Both the position numbers and the translations under genes were made by a program. A stretch of 64,000 bases of DNA from Lunularia cruciata (taxonomy: Eukaryota; Streptophyta; Marchantiopsida; Lunulariales; Lunulariaceae). The number at the start of each line of letters is the position of its first letter. Within the stretch, counting starts at the first letter, position 1. Under the pieces are notes generated by a model. That model had not been told where the DNA came from, did not search any database, and saw only the letters and a program-made list of their open reading frames with translations. Positions 31,951-43,225 of the stretch are shown in pieces. The stretch lies in the NCBI GenBank assembly GCA_948567375.1, contig OX419758.1, positions 7,259,001-7,323,000 on the forward strand, given 5' to 3'.

Positions 31951-33430
31951 AGTGATAAATTTTCCAAACCTAGTGATTTTACCTATGGTGATAGATGATA
32001 GAGAGTGGGATTTGACAATATATGTTTTATTATGATGCAACGGATCTGAATATACCAAACCTTGTCCCTTTCAATACTCAAGTAAAAATCTATTATATAA
32101 TTAGACCAAACGTGATGTTTAAGGATTCATGGACCATAATTTTGGTGAGGAGTACTATTAACAAGTGATAGTCTCCAAGGTCCCAATAGTAGTTCCAATC
32201 AATCATGCATTTTCTTGACCATATTGACTCTCTATTGAAGCAAGAAGTAGCAATTGACCGTTTATCGTGTGTATGAATCATGGAACCATAATTGCAGGAT
32301 CTATTGCAAGGAATGCAAGTGATATTGAATGAGTTTCAAGAGATCAAGATAAGAATGGAGGCAATTGCAAAGTCAAGTATGTGTTTGTAGGAAAAATCAA
32401 GTAGTGCAAGAAGGAATCATCTCAAAACCTAATACTAATGGCCAAAGTACTTGGAGAGTCACTCATGCCAATGACACCAACCTCAATCAATAATAAAGAA
32501 ACATTGTTACTATAGATGAGGAAGACTTGCAATATCCAACCTTACAAGGGACATTGTTCCATGAGAGTAGTGGAAAACTAGATTTCAAGAATGAATCAAT
32601 GCTTTTAATTATTCACAATTGAGATCACCAGTCATTCCATAAGTGTGTTTTCATGTGGGTACTTGACCAATAAAGCCTTCATATGGTACAATGTTTGGGA
32701 ATGATCAATATTGGTAGAAGGAAGAGAGACCACAAGACGGGTTGTTGAAGAATTTCCAGTCCATGGATTTTGTGCAAATGGCTTGAACCTAACTATGGGC
32801 GTTGAAGCAAAAGAACAACATACAAGAGTATGTGGTGGTATTTCTTGATCTACATGTCACAATGGCCAATATAAGTCCAATAAAAGCTCTTGAAATTTTC
32901 AAACAAGGGCTAAAAGAGCTAATTCACCAAGAGGTCATGGTACAAAATTGGTGCACTATTTTTGAACGCATTACATGCGCTCAAAGAATAGCACGGGCAC
33001 TTGGAGAAGAGGGAAAGGAGTAGTCCCAACTCAACACTATTAGGTTGAAACACTAAACTTTGGTATAAATAATTTTTATGGAATTGTGCAACATTTAGTT
33101 TTGAGATGGAGGAGCCCAACCACTCCAAAGGAGAACAAGGGCGGGTTGAATAAAAGAGAGATAGAGTCCCACAAGGAGATGAGCTCAAGCAAAAAAAAGA
33201 TGTTGTAACAATTGTTGTGCTTGTCTTCCAAAAGGCCCTTGACCTTTATACAAGTGACTTTTTAGCAACATTAAGAGATGAATTAAAGAGCAAGATGTTG
33301 AAATCACATCAAAAAACAAAGATACGCAATAAATGTATGTTGCAGCCTGATAGGCTTAATGGAGAAGATTAAAAGTAGGAAGGGGAAGAGGATGAGTGTG
33401 CATAGGTTGAGAAAGAAAAATACATAGTTG
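31951..33430 (+). pseudogene. A0 leader ORF ends and gag, decayed
   Basis: It resumes the first leader ORF directly after the C1 target duplication (NLVILPMVIDDREWDLTIYVLL, stop at 32035). The second leader ORF (32040-32238) has lost its ATG (ACG) and its frame. Gag remnants follow: FKQGLKELIHQEVMVQN at 32900-32950 and LKQKNNIQEYVVVFLDLHV near 32800-32860. The zinc-knuckle area near 33200 is destroyed. Homologous to A1 17400-18900 throughout. Confidence 0.7.
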
Positions 33431-36400
33431 AGTGTTGTAAATAAAGACCTAGAAGCTAATTGGGAGAGAGTATTGATAGATCATGGAGCAATAGAGAATT
33501 TTTTGTCTCGCTTTGTTGCAATAAGGTTGGGGATGGAACAAGAGAAGGATAAAATTGAAGAAATAGAGTTACCTAATGGTTAGATAGAGAGGATTGAGTC
33601 ATTACCCAAAAAGGAAACACTCTCTATAGGAGAGCATCAAGAAAAAATTGGATTGCAAGTGATATGGTTAGCTAATTAAGATGTGATCTTAAACATGTTG
33701 TGGATGAAGCACTACAACTCCATGGTTGAATGGAGAAAGAAAGTAGTGAAAACTAGCCAATGGAAGATCATTAAAGATAAAGAAAGATAACAAAGGTAAG
33801 AATTACCTCTTTGTCTTAAAAAAATAGCTATTGGTAAGACATATAGATGTTTCATGGGTTATAAGAGAAGTCTAGAGTGCACAACTTGATAGACTAATTT
33901 TTGAGAACTTGAAAGATATGGTCAATGAGTTTCAAGATGTCTTTCTTGACAATTTACTCTCAAGATAACCACCAAAAAGGAGAGTAGATCATCAAATCAA
34001 GATAATTCTTGTGAAAATATTGCTTTGTAAGGCCATATATTGACTATCACCTCATGAGTTGGAGGAGTGTAAGGCTCAGATCAAAAATATGTTAGAGAAA
34101 GAGTTTATCAAACCCACCATATCACCATATGAGGTTTCTTTTTTTGTTTGGGAAGAAGAAGGATGGTACAATATACATGTGCATTGACTACCAAGGCTTA
34201 AATAAACAAATGATTAAAAAAATATTCATTACCTTGTATGGATGACCTGTTTGATCAACTCAATGGGGGCAAAATACTTCACCAAACTTGATCTGTGGTG
34301 CAATTACAACCAAATCAAGATCATGGAGGAAGACGTACACAAAATTACCTTTCAAACAAGGTATGGTTACTTTGAGTACTTGGTGATATTTTTTGGCCTC
34401 ACCAATGCACTAGCCACTTTCATGAATTTGGTGAATGATATATTTCACACATGGATAAATTTTTTATCATTTTCCTTGATGATATCTTAGTCTAGAATAA
34501 GACTATGATAGAGTACAAGCAACATCTACAAGAAGTCCTCCAAATTCCATGATAGAATCAATTATGATAGTGCAAAAGGTATCCCAAGTTTTAACAAATA
34601 AAATAGAAGTCATTTAGAAATGGGTTGCTCTAGAATGTCTGACTCCACTTAAGATTTTCTTGGGATTGAGGGACTTCTATCATTGATTTGTCCCAGATTT
34701 CTCTAAGGTTGCACAACCTCTAATGGCACTACTTGGCAAGAAGAAGAAATGGATGTGGAGAACCACACAAGAATTGGCCTTTCATAAATTGAGAGATGCA
34801 TTACTACATGCACCAATCTTAAAATGGTATGACCCAAAATGTCCAATCAAGCTAGCTATAAATGCATCAAGCATTGCAATAGGAGAAGTCCTCCAATAAG
34901 AATGGAATGATGGATGGTACCCAATTGTAGCTTTCTCTTGAAAGCTATTACCACCAAATGCAACTATCACACCACCAAACAAGAAGAGTTGGTCATTTTC
35001 CTTACAACCAAGCATTGGAAGCACTATCTTGACAAGAAAGCATATGTAGTGGAGATAGATCACAAACCTCTAATCTACCTCAAGACATAAAAAATTATAT
35101 TTCATTGATAGATTTGGTAGGTAGAGTGGAGGCAACAATTCAACATGACAACCACATATGTGGAAAGAAAGAAGCAACTTGTAGATGCATTCTCCCTAAA
35201 TGCTTGTGGTAAAAATCTGGCTGTAAAGGTCAAGATGAATCCAACATTCTAGCCAAAGATTCTTATGGCTACTAAGATTGACCCACAAATAATAGGAGCT
35301 CAATTGACCAAAGGCATAACTAGTTCCAAGGACTCATCTTTTGTGATGGCAAGTTATGGATAACTAGATGCCCCAGACCCAAGAACCACTATCCTAGCAA
35401 AAATTCATGATTCTACTATTGCAAGTCATGTTGGAATGGGAATGACCTTAGATGCAATACAATACTATTATTATTAGCCCAAGATGAGCATTAATGTAAT
35501 GGAGTACATGTGAACCTACCTATTCTATCAACAAAAATAAAGCCTCTTATCAAGCTCCCATTGGACTCTTTCAACCCCTCCCTACTCCTATGCAACATTG
35601 AGAACAAGTCAGCATGGATCTGGTTTGTGAATTACTCAAGATCACCTCAAGGTTTGACTCCATTGTAGTGTTTGTAGATCAACTTAGCAAAATGATTCAT
35701 GTGTGTCTTATGACCAAGGACGTGATTGATCCTCAATTACCTCAATTGTACTTAGATATAGTCTTTTCTCTCCATGGGCTATCTCAAGTGCTCATCAATG
35801 ATCTAGGCACATTCTTTGGCATCTTCTAAAAAAATTTGGTCATGTCCATGGCATACCATCCACAAATTGATGGACAAACAAAGCAGACTAATTGCACTAT
35901 TGAGGATGTGCTTTGGGGTTTCACCTTAGAGGAGCAAGAAAGGTGGGACACCTTATTTCAATTGTTGGAATTTACCTACAAAAATTTAGTGAATGCATCT
36001 ACACATGTCACACCATTCTTCCTCATGTATGGAGACCACTCTTTTGCACCTTCAAGTTTAGTAAAGATCCATCCAATGGCTGCAAACGTTGAGTGTCAAC
36101 ACTTTTGTCTATAGAATCTAATAGAGTAGAATACCAAGCACACGTTGCAGATTGCCCAAAATCAATAGAGACAATATGTAGATGCACATTGTAAGCACAT
36201 GGGATTCAATGTTGGGGATCAAGTCTGGCTATCCATAACCAACCTCATGTTAGTTGGCCCTTATAAGCTTAGACCTTGTTTTATTTGGCCTTTTCCCATC
36301 CTCTATCATATTGGCACAATGGCTTATCACCTCAAGTTACCACCACACATGATCCCTCAAATATTCTTTTTTTCTTACTATGTAGATATGTACTCCAACC

Positions 36401-36649
36401 ATCCCAATTTCCTTCCATACAAGAAGTTAGACCTTGTCTTACACTCATTTATGGCATGTAGGAATATGAAGTCAATTAAATTCTCCAAAAATGCATTCAT
36501 GGTATCCACTATCTGAGTGAGGAATATCTCATACATTGGAAAGGATACCCATTGTATAAGACAACATAGAAGCTAGTGCTTACTTGATCCATGCACCAAT
36601 GTTAGTGTAATCCTTAGAGCAATAGCTTTGCAACAAGAACATTGTATCT
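33431..36649 (+). pseudogene. A0 pol remnants through chromodomain
   Basis: Colinear with A1 pol. Protease: VLIDHGAIENFLSRFVAIRLGM near 33470-33540 (His in the triad). [23 protein letters not shown] and FEYLVIFFGLTNALATF (34270-34430). RNase H: near 34800-35070. Integrase: SMDLVCELLKITSRFDSIVVFVDQLSKMIHV (35610-35700), then MAYHPQIDGQTKQTNCTIEDVL (35845-35910), where the third catalytic Glu reads Lys. The C-terminal domain is at 36199-36360, and a chromodomain remnant near 36460-36600 has EEYLIHWKGYPLYKTT. Stops are frequent. More diverged than A1, so an older insertion. Confidence 0.8.
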
Positions 36650-36664
36650 AAACTGGAGGAGATT

Positions 36665-36884
36665 TGTAATACCGTTAGTAAGAGATATTATCTAGATGTG
36701 GAAATTAGTTTGGTAATATTTGGAAAGGTATTATATATGATGGCCTAAGTAGTTTAGATAGAGGTGTCACCAAAAGAGTTCTTCCACTTATTAATAGGGT
36801 AGAGGTTGAAAACACCCTTAAATTTGAGTCAATTTTGGAGGCCTAAACAAATGAATTAGGCTTTGAAAAATCAATGATTCCTCC
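36665..36884 (+). repeat. 3' LTR of A0, first 220 bp (cut by B2)
   Basis: It starts TGTAATACCGTTAG just after CTGGAGGAGATT, a polypurine tract. It is colinear with the A1 LTR until GATTCCTCC, where B2 begins. The remaining LTR is not found in this window. Confidence 0.75.
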
Positions 36885-37299
36885 TATAACAATATGGAGT
36901 TTAGCAACGTAGTTAGTAAGGCTAATGAAGTAGAGAATATGCCAAATTAGCTAAGAATATTCAAGAAGCATCTAGGAAGCTTTTTGGGAAGCTTCCCAAC
37001 TAGTTAACTTACACCCCAAGCAGGTAGCTTTTAGAAAGAAGCTTTTAACTAGCTTAGCTTGCATGCCAAGTAGGTAGCTTCTAGAAGGAAGCTTCTTAAG
37101 AAGCTTTTTGGTTAACTTGGCTTGCACTCTAAGAAAGCGGGTCAAGGAAACTTCTTGAGAAGCTTCTCAGGTGCATTGTATACTACCTATAAATACCAAA
37201 GCCAAAGCTCATGCTAGGCATTCAGAGTTTTCCCTCATTCTAGTGTCCCAATATGCGTTTCCATTCTACTATTTCTCTCCTTGGTCTTGGTCTTTTATA
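36885..37299 (+). repeat. 5' LTR of B2
   Basis: 415 bp; ends are TATAACAATATGG and TTTTATA (decayed TG/CA). It keeps AAGCTTCTTGAGAAGCTTC-type palindromes, TTCTAGAA (near 37079) and TATAAATA (37188-37195). Confidence 0.8.
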
Positions 37300-37321
37300 T
37301 TGGTATCAAAGTAGGAATAGG

Positions 37322-37504
37322 ATGGATGGAATTTATGGACCACCAAATCCACTTCCACCAAACCCTTGGGATTTTCATGTCCAGAGATTACCCAAGCATC
37401 ATTTCACACAATTCATCACCTCGCGCTTTAGGTATGATTTCCTACATATGATCACCGTGTTTGAGGAACCCTTGATACTTCCGGTTGTAACTTATGGAGA
37501 ATAA
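37322..37504 (+). CDS. Leader ORF of B2 (60 aa)
   Basis: Intact from ATGGATGGAATTTATGG to TAA. Landmarks are PPNPLPPNPWDFHVQRL, FITSRFRYDFLHM and PLILPVVTYGE. The B1 copy continues 10 codons further (RWTCYIYALIN), so the TAA here is probably a mutation. It shares the short leader ORF plan of families A, D and E. Confidence 0.5.
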   Translation: MDGIYGPPNPLPPNPWDFHVQRLPKHHFTQFITSRFRYDFLHMITVFEEPLILPVVTYGE

Positions 37505-37569
37505 TGGACGTGATGCATCTTTGTGTTAATCAATTAGATAAAGTGGGAGAGTGGGATAGAGTATTAGCT

Positions 37570-38574
37570 ATGGCAACAATAACAGACATTATTCTTGCGA
37601 TGCAGCAAAAAATTGAGCACCTTACTCGATTGTTGGATGAATGAGATCAGCAACGACAATAACATATAGAGAGAGTGCCAATTTGAGATGAAGAAGAACT
37701 CATTCGATTTCCAAAACCCAAGGTGTTTGAAGGCAAGAATCTTTCAGGCACAGTGGAGAATTTTGTGTTTGATTGTGAACCACCAGTCTTCAAAATGAAT
37801 GGAAATAAATTCTCTTGGCCTCTAGCCAATAAGATGGTGTGGCAAAACTTTGGTAGCAATTTCAAGTGGAGTGCGCTGAACGACAAAGTGTGCACCAATT
37901 TTGATATGGGTAGAGTTCAAGGATGCAATATTGGGTCTGTTTCAAACTATAAATGCCACCTGAGCCGCACGAGATAAATTTGCGGAGTTGAAGCAAGTTG
38001 GCTCATTAAGGAGCTACATCACACAATTTTAGAACATCATTAAAACGAGGGTGCTACAAGGTTTATGGATTTAGGGGCTTTAAGCTTTTTATTAATCTTG
38101 GCACTTCTAGTATCAAATTAAAAAGTCAAATTTTCACATGTTTGAGTTACTAAAAAAAAAGGTGCATTGTTACTTCACAACTTATATATCTAGCCTTTTC
38201 AATGGCAAAACCTCCATCCCAAATCCAATGTTGTTTTGGTCCCAACCAATCCAAAGCACTCAGTGTGGTCCTCCCTGAGCATTTACCAGTCCACGAACTT
38301 GGTGATGCCATCTTGTTTGGTCTTTCTTCAGAGGGGCCCTTTCCTCCCCCGGAATTAGGAGTACTCGCATGAGTCCGGCAAAACGATGTGACCGTCGGCT
38401 CGCCTATGCAGATTCTAGATATACAAGAAGGTGAAGTTCTAGATTGATTTGTGCGGTGATTGAAATCACAAACCAAATTGGAGGTGACCATACGTGAACC
38501 ACAAAATGAAGAAGAAGCTATGCAATAAGCTGAGCGCTTTGATTCCTTGGTTGCGACAACTTGGTATTGACTTG
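37570..38574 (+). pseudogene. B2 gag fragment with 370-bp insertion
   Basis: It starts MATITDIILAMQQKIEHL as in B1 and continues with FPKPKVFEGKNLSGTVENFVFD and MVWQNFGSNFKWSALNDKVCTNFDM. The B1-like sequence breaks at 38040 (after AGAACATCAT) and resumes at 38409 (TGCAGATTCTAGATATACAAG). It ends at CTTGGTATTGACTTG, 38574. Confidence 0.7.
38041..38408 (+). other. Non-retroelement insertion in B2 gag, possible captured coding fragment
   Basis: About 368 bp absent from the B1 copy. It includes a GC-richer block (38210-38400). One plus-strand frame is open from about 38190 to 38370 and contains QSKALSVVLPEHLPVHELGD and FGLSSEGPFPPPELGVL, which looks like real protein sequence. A minus-strand frame (38150-38491) is also open but runs out into gag sequence. 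I do not recognise the protein. No clear target duplication is seen; two bases of gag seem to be lost. Confidence 0.4.
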
Positions 38575-39264
38575 TGAGCCGGCCTGTCTCTCACTCAAGA
38601 TGAACCTCTGATGGCTATTATGGTAGCGCACCATAGATTAAGAAGGCAAGGAACCCCAACTCCATCATACTCCTCCAAGGCTAACACTCCAAGACTCAAG
38701 ACATTGCTCACTAGAGAACTCAATGAGAGAGAGGTAGTTGCAAATGAAAGGATGATGAGTACTTCCTCACCCCTTGTTTATATACTTGTGAAATAGTTCC
38801 ATACCAAAGTTACTAATTACCGCACTAGCTCAAGTTACTAGACTAAAAGTCAAGTAAAGTCAAAAAAGTAGAAAAGAATATCCATTCACATAGGCATATT
38901 CCACTAGCATGTGATCTTATCTTGACCCAACCACTAAGTCAAGGATTCCTTGACATGGGCTATCCTTAGACTATAAAAGAATCCAAAACAAAAAGGCTTG
39001 CGGGTCCAAGAGTTCCCAACTCTTTCCTCAAAGCCAAACACCTAGGAATAATACCAAGTCAACACACTAGAATCCAAAATAGCGGTGCTCATCTTTTCCA
39101 CTTCCTCTAAAGTAAGTTCTCCTCTATCTTAGCTATGACTAACGTTAGCTAATCATGACTAATGTCGAACCATCCTTTATCTCTATATAAATAATATCTC
39201 CCAAGTACTTGTAATACCAAGCTAAATATCACAATACCACACACATGCATAAATGGGTGTTACA
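38575..39264 (-). repeat. 3' LTR of E2 (minus strand)
   Basis: 690 bp. On the minus strand it runs TGTAACACCCATTTATGC (39264) to GCCGGCTCA (38575). It matches E1 LTRs at 42322 and 50209. TATATAAACAAGG is conserved (top near 38780). Left flank is B2 gag. Confidence 0.88.
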
Positions 39265-39964
39265 TTTACCCCCAGACCAAGTTTTCACTTTGTCCTCAAA
39301 GTGATAGTCTCTCTACCTTCTATGATATATCTTCAACTTATCATGGTTAATCTTATCAAAGTGTCTTCCTCCCAACTCCTTGAGATCAAAGGTGTAATTG
39401 CCCCACATCTTTCCCACTATGAAAGGTCCAAAGTTCTTAGGCAAAATATTCTTTTGCACTCTCTTGAATCAAATAGAATCAAACAACATTACCCAATCAC
39501 CTTCTTTGAAAGGCTCCACCTTGTTCTTGCCTTGCCTATTGTCATAGCTCTCCTTTTGTTTCCTTTGGGCTTGCTCCACTCAAATCATAGCAACTGCTCT
39601 TGCCTCTTCAGACTCCATGAGTTGTTCCTTCCTTGACTCTCTGCATCACCTCATTGTGCTTTCTTCAATCTCCAATGAATGCTTTGGAAGGTAGGAAGAT
39701 CAAAGTGAATAGGTAGGGTAGACTCAATACCATATACCAATTGAAATGAAGAATATCTGATGGAAGTCTTCATGGTTGTCCTATACTCCCACAAAACTAC
39801 ATGAATCCTCTTGTCCCAATGATGTTTAGCCCCCTCCATTTCTGCATCTTTGGCCAACATCATGCACAAGGTCTGATTGATTGATTCTCTTTGCCAAGCC
39901 ATTGGAATTAGGCTTATAGGATGTCGTTCCTCTTTGTGTGATAGAGAAATGTTGTAGCATGGCT
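39265..39964 (-). pseudogene. E2 integrase C-terminal end
   Basis: Minus strand. 39651-39902 reads INQTLCMMLAKDAEMEGAKH, then YSSFQLVYGIESTLPIHFDLP, matching E1 49590-49790. Beyond it the C-terminal region (39270-39640) matches E1 49850-50200. A G-rich tract (TCTGGGGGTAAA) precedes the LTR as polypurine tract. It is interrupted by solo LTR E3 at 39965. Confidence 0.75.
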
Positions 39965-40653
39965 TGTAACACCCATTTGTGCATGTGTGTGGTATTGTAT
40001 ATTTAGCTTGGTATTACAAGTACTTGAGAGATATTATTTATATAGAGATAAAAGATGGTTCTACATTAGGCATGATTAGCTGAAGTTAGTCATAGTTAAG
40101 ATAGTGGGGACCTTACTTTAGAGGAAGTAGACAAGATGAGCACCACTATTTTGGATTCTAGTGTGTTGACTTGGTATTATTCCTAGGTGTTTGGCTTTGA
40201 GGAAAGAGTTGAGAACTCTTGGGCCCGCAAGCCTTTTTGTTTTGGATTCTTCTTTAGTCCAAGGATAGCCCATGTGAAAGAATCCTTGATTTAGTGGTTG
40301 GGTCAAGATAAGACCACATGCTTAGGAGAATATGCCCATGTGAATGGATATTCCTTTATAATTTTTAACTTGACTTGACTTTTAGCCTAGTAACTTGAGT
40401 TACTCCAGTAATTAGTAACTTTGGTGCATAACTATTTCACAAGTATATAAACAAGGGATGAGGAGGTACTCATCATCTTTTCATTTGCAACTATCTCTCT
40501 CTCATTGAGTTCTCTAGTGAGCAATGGCTTGAGTCTTGGAGTGTTAGCCTTAGAGAAGTATGATGGAGTTGGGGTTCCTTGCCTTCTTAGTCCATGGTGT
40601 GCTACCATAATAGCCATCAGAGGTTCATCCTAAGTGAGATACAGGCCGGCTCA
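39965..40653 (+). repeat. E3: solo LTR of family E inside E2
   Basis: 689 bp, TGTAACACCCATTTGTGC to GCCGGCTCA, on the strand opposite to its E2 host. E2 integrase sequence lies on both sides (GTTGTAGCATGGCT before, CATGCTGTAGTAATGC after). The target duplication is imperfect (TGGCT against a TG-CT form). A 46-bp partial repeat of its end follows. Confidence 0.8.
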
Positions 40654-40699
40654 TAATAGCCATCAGAGGTTCATTCTGAGTGAGATACTGGCCGGCTCA
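40608..40699 (+). repeat. 46-bp tandem duplication of the LTR end
   Basis: TAATAGCCATCAGAGGTTCAT through GGCCGGCTCA occurs at 40608-40653 and again at 40654-40699 with three mismatches (CCTAAG/TCTGAG and ACAGG/ACTGG). Confidence 0.85.
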
Positions 40700-42321
40700 C
40701 ATGCTGTAGTAATGCTTCTTGTAAACTTTCCTCCTCTATCAAAAACCAACTCCAAAGGGCATCCAAATCTAGTGATAATGCGTTCATAAAGAAATCTTCC
40801 AACTTCATCTTCATTCTTGTCTCTCAATGGTCTAGCCTCAACCCACTTGGTAAGGTAATCAGTAACTACCAGAATGTACCAATTGTTCCTTGGGGTTCTA
40901 TTGAGAGGACCTATAAAATCAATTCCCCACTTCTCAAAAGGTCCTAGCAATGGAATTGATCCAAGTGGTGGAGTGGATGCAGACTTTCTAGCAAAAGCTT
41001 GAAAAACATGATAAGTTTTGCAATAATCAAGACAATCCTTGAAAATCCTTCTCCAATGGTAACCTGCATCTAGAATCTTGAAAGCAATCACCTTTCTTGC
41101 AAAGTGTCCTCCACATACTTAACCTTCATGAACCTCCTTTATTAGTAGGATAGACTCTTCCTTACCCACTGCTCTTTGAAGTAGACCATCTACTCCTTGG
41201 TGAAGAAAAATATCCTCCACCATTGTGTAAGGTCTAGATCTTGCTGTAAGGGCCTTCCTCTCCCTAGCATGCATCCCTTATGGATAGTTACCTCTTGTCA
41301 CAAAATCCACAATCTCCTTGTACTCCATTGGAACCTCTTGAGTGACTGAGATTGTCATGAACGCCTCATCTGCAAAGGAATCATCCATTGACTCATCTCC
41401 ATCATGATCATATGCTCTAGATAACAAATCAGCATTTGCATGTTTTGTTTTTGGCCTATTCTCAATTGTGTAGTCATACTCAGACAAGAGTATCATCCTC
41501 CTTGCTAGTCTCTCTTCAACATTAGGCTTGTTGAAGATGTACTTCAAACCCTTTTGATCCCTGACAATGATGGCTTTCCCTCCAATCAAGTAGTGTCTAA
41601 ACTTTTTAAGACCAAAGATCACTGCCAACCCTTCTCTCTTTGTGACAAAGTAGTTTTTTTGCTGAAACCATCTGCCTACTAGCATAAGCTATTGGATGAT
41701 CATGCCCATCTTGGTCTAATTGACTAAGATTGCATCCTATGGCTACCTTAGAAGCATCAATGTAGAGGATGAAAGGCTTACTCCAATCAGGTTTAGCAAG
41801 AATTGGAGCTACAACAAGGGATTGCTTGAGCTCCTCAAAAGCGTTGAGAGCCTCCTTGTCCTCCAAAATCACCATATAATCTACACCCTTCTTCATGTAG
41901 ATGGTCAATGCATAAGCCTTGTTGGAAAATGAGAAGACGAACCGTCTATAGTACCCAACCATCCCCAAGAATTGGGGTAACTTTGTCAAGCTTGAAGGGA
42001 ATGGAAGGTTTGAGATTTTCCTCACCTTCTCAAGATCAACTGCTATTCTATCCTTGGAGATGATGTGCTCCAAAAGTAGACCTTCTTCACATAAAAAAAT
42101 GCACTTCTTTGGGTTGAGTGATGCATTTGCCTCATCCAAGCATTGCAAGACCTTGATCAGGTACTCAAAGTGCTCCTCCTTGCTCCCATAGACACAACAA
42201 TCATCAATGAAGTCTCTCACAAATGTCCCAATGAAAGGTTCAAATACCTTGTTCATGAACCGTTGGAATGTGGCTGGAGCATTACAAAGCCCAAAAGGCA
42301 TGACCTTGAAAGCGTAAGTTA
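40700..42321 (-). pseudogene. E2 RT, RNase H and integrase (5' part missing)
   Basis: Minus strand. RT from 42301: MPFGLCNAPATFQRFMNKVF, with intact FIDDCCVYG (about 42195-42220), then FLGMVGYYRRF. RNase H: FILYIDASKVAIGCNLSQLD and VIFGLKKFRHYLIGGKAIIV (41278-41800). Integrase: FKILDAGYHWRRIFKDCLDYC with TYHVFQ (a Cys of the zinc site is Tyr, about 41000-41090), WGIDFIGPLNRTPRNN, LTKWVEARPLRDKNEDE and LVFDRGGKFTRSITTA. A frame change occurs near 41640. Sequence upstream of 42321 is replaced by E1. Confidence 0.82.
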
Positions 42322-43011
42322 TGTAACACCCATATGTGCATGTGTGTGGTATTGTGATATTTAACTTGGTATTACAAGTACTTAAGAGATATTATTTATA
42401 TAGAGATAAAGGATGGTTCTATATTAGTCATGGTTAGCTAAAGTTAGTCATAGCTAAGATAGAGGGGACCTTACTTTATAGAAAGTAGAAAAGATGAGCA
42501 CCACTATTTTGGATTTTAGTGTGTTGACTTGGTATTATTCCTAGGTGTTTGGCTTTGAGGAAAGAGTTGAGAACTCTTGGGCCCGCAAGCCTTTTTGTTT
42601 TGGATTCTTCTTTAGTCCAAGGATAGCCCATGTGAAGGAATCCTTGACTTAGTGGTTGGGTCAAGATAAGACCACATGCTTAGGGAAATATGCCCATGTG
42701 AATGGATATTCCTTTCTACTTTTTGAATTTACTTGACTTTTAGTCTAGTAACTTGAGTTACTACGATAATTAGTAACTTTGGTACGTAACTATTTCACAA
42801 GTATATAAACAAGGGGTGAGGAGGTACTCATCATCCTTTCATTTGCAACTATCTCTCTCTCATTGAGTTCTCTAGTGAGCAATGTCTTGAGTCTTGGAGT
42901 GTTAGCCTTGGAGGAGTATGATGGAGTTGGGGTTCCTTGCCTTCTAAGTCCATGATGCGCTACCATAATAGCCATCAGAGGTTCATCTTGAGTGAGAGAC
43001 AAGCCGGCTCA
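42322..43011 (+). repeat. 5' LTR of E1
   Basis: 690 bp, TGTAACACCCATATG to GCCGGCTCA. TATATAAA at 42802-42809. Inverted TTGAC...GTCAA phrase near 42647-42667 (minus-strand homologue in E2). Confidence 0.9.
42802..42809 (+). promoter_or_regulatory. TATA box of E1 5' LTR
   Basis: TATATAAA, conserved in all four E LTRs (50687-50694 in the 3' copy). Confidence 0.6.
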
Positions 43012-43017
43012 TATTTT

Positions 43018-43035
43018 TGGTTCCGTTGCCGGGAC
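43018..43035 (+). other. Primer binding site of E1, tRNA-Asp-like
   Basis: TGGTTCCGTTGCCGGGAC, six bases after the LTR. It resembles the TGGCGCCGTTGCCGGGG site of Athila/Tat-type elements with two changes, unlike the Met-type site of A and B. Confidence 0.6.
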
Positions 43036-43054
43036 CTCTCTAGAAGGCAAGATA

Positions 43055-43225
43055 ATGTTCCGCGTTCAATTCTACATTAGGCAGAAGGAGGCTATGAGAG
43101 CTCACTTGGAGAGAACATTAGGAGAGGAGAGGGCGGAACTTATGTTAGAGAACCAAGATCCATTTGTTTACCCTGTAGTTCATTATGATGTCTTTGAGGT
43201 GATTTTGTACATCTTGTTTACATGA
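43055..43225 (+). CDS. First leader ORF of E1 (56 aa)
   Basis: The ATG is 20 bases after the primer site. It reads MFRVQFYIRQKEAMRAHLER, with a TLGEE segment, PFVYPVVHYD and the C-terminus VILYILFT. This is the same plan as the A1 and D1 leader ORFs (hydrophobic start, LG/FG, P-x-V-x-P-V-x-Y, then YIL at the end) although E is a different Gypsy lineage. Intact. Function unknown. Confidence 0.5.
   Translation: MFRVQFYIRQKEAMRAHLERTLGEERAELMLENQDPFVYPVVHYDVFEVILYILFT

Larger units (their letters stand above)
36885..38574 (+). mobile_element. B2: B-family element, 5' part, in the A0 3' LTR
   Basis: 5' LTR 36885-37299, primer site 37301-37312 (TGGTATCAAAGT, changed at two or three positions), leader ORF 37322-37504, then gag from 37570. 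Gag is interrupted by a 370-bp foreign segment (38041-38408) and stops at 38574, where the E2 LTR begins. The rest of B2 is absent, which suggests deletion. Confidence 0.75.

Noticed and set aside
38150..38491. 113-codon minus-strand frame across the B2 insertion as a gene
   Set aside because: It runs across the junction into B2 gag sequence on the wrong strand, so it cannot be one original gene; the plus-strand frame is the better candidate.
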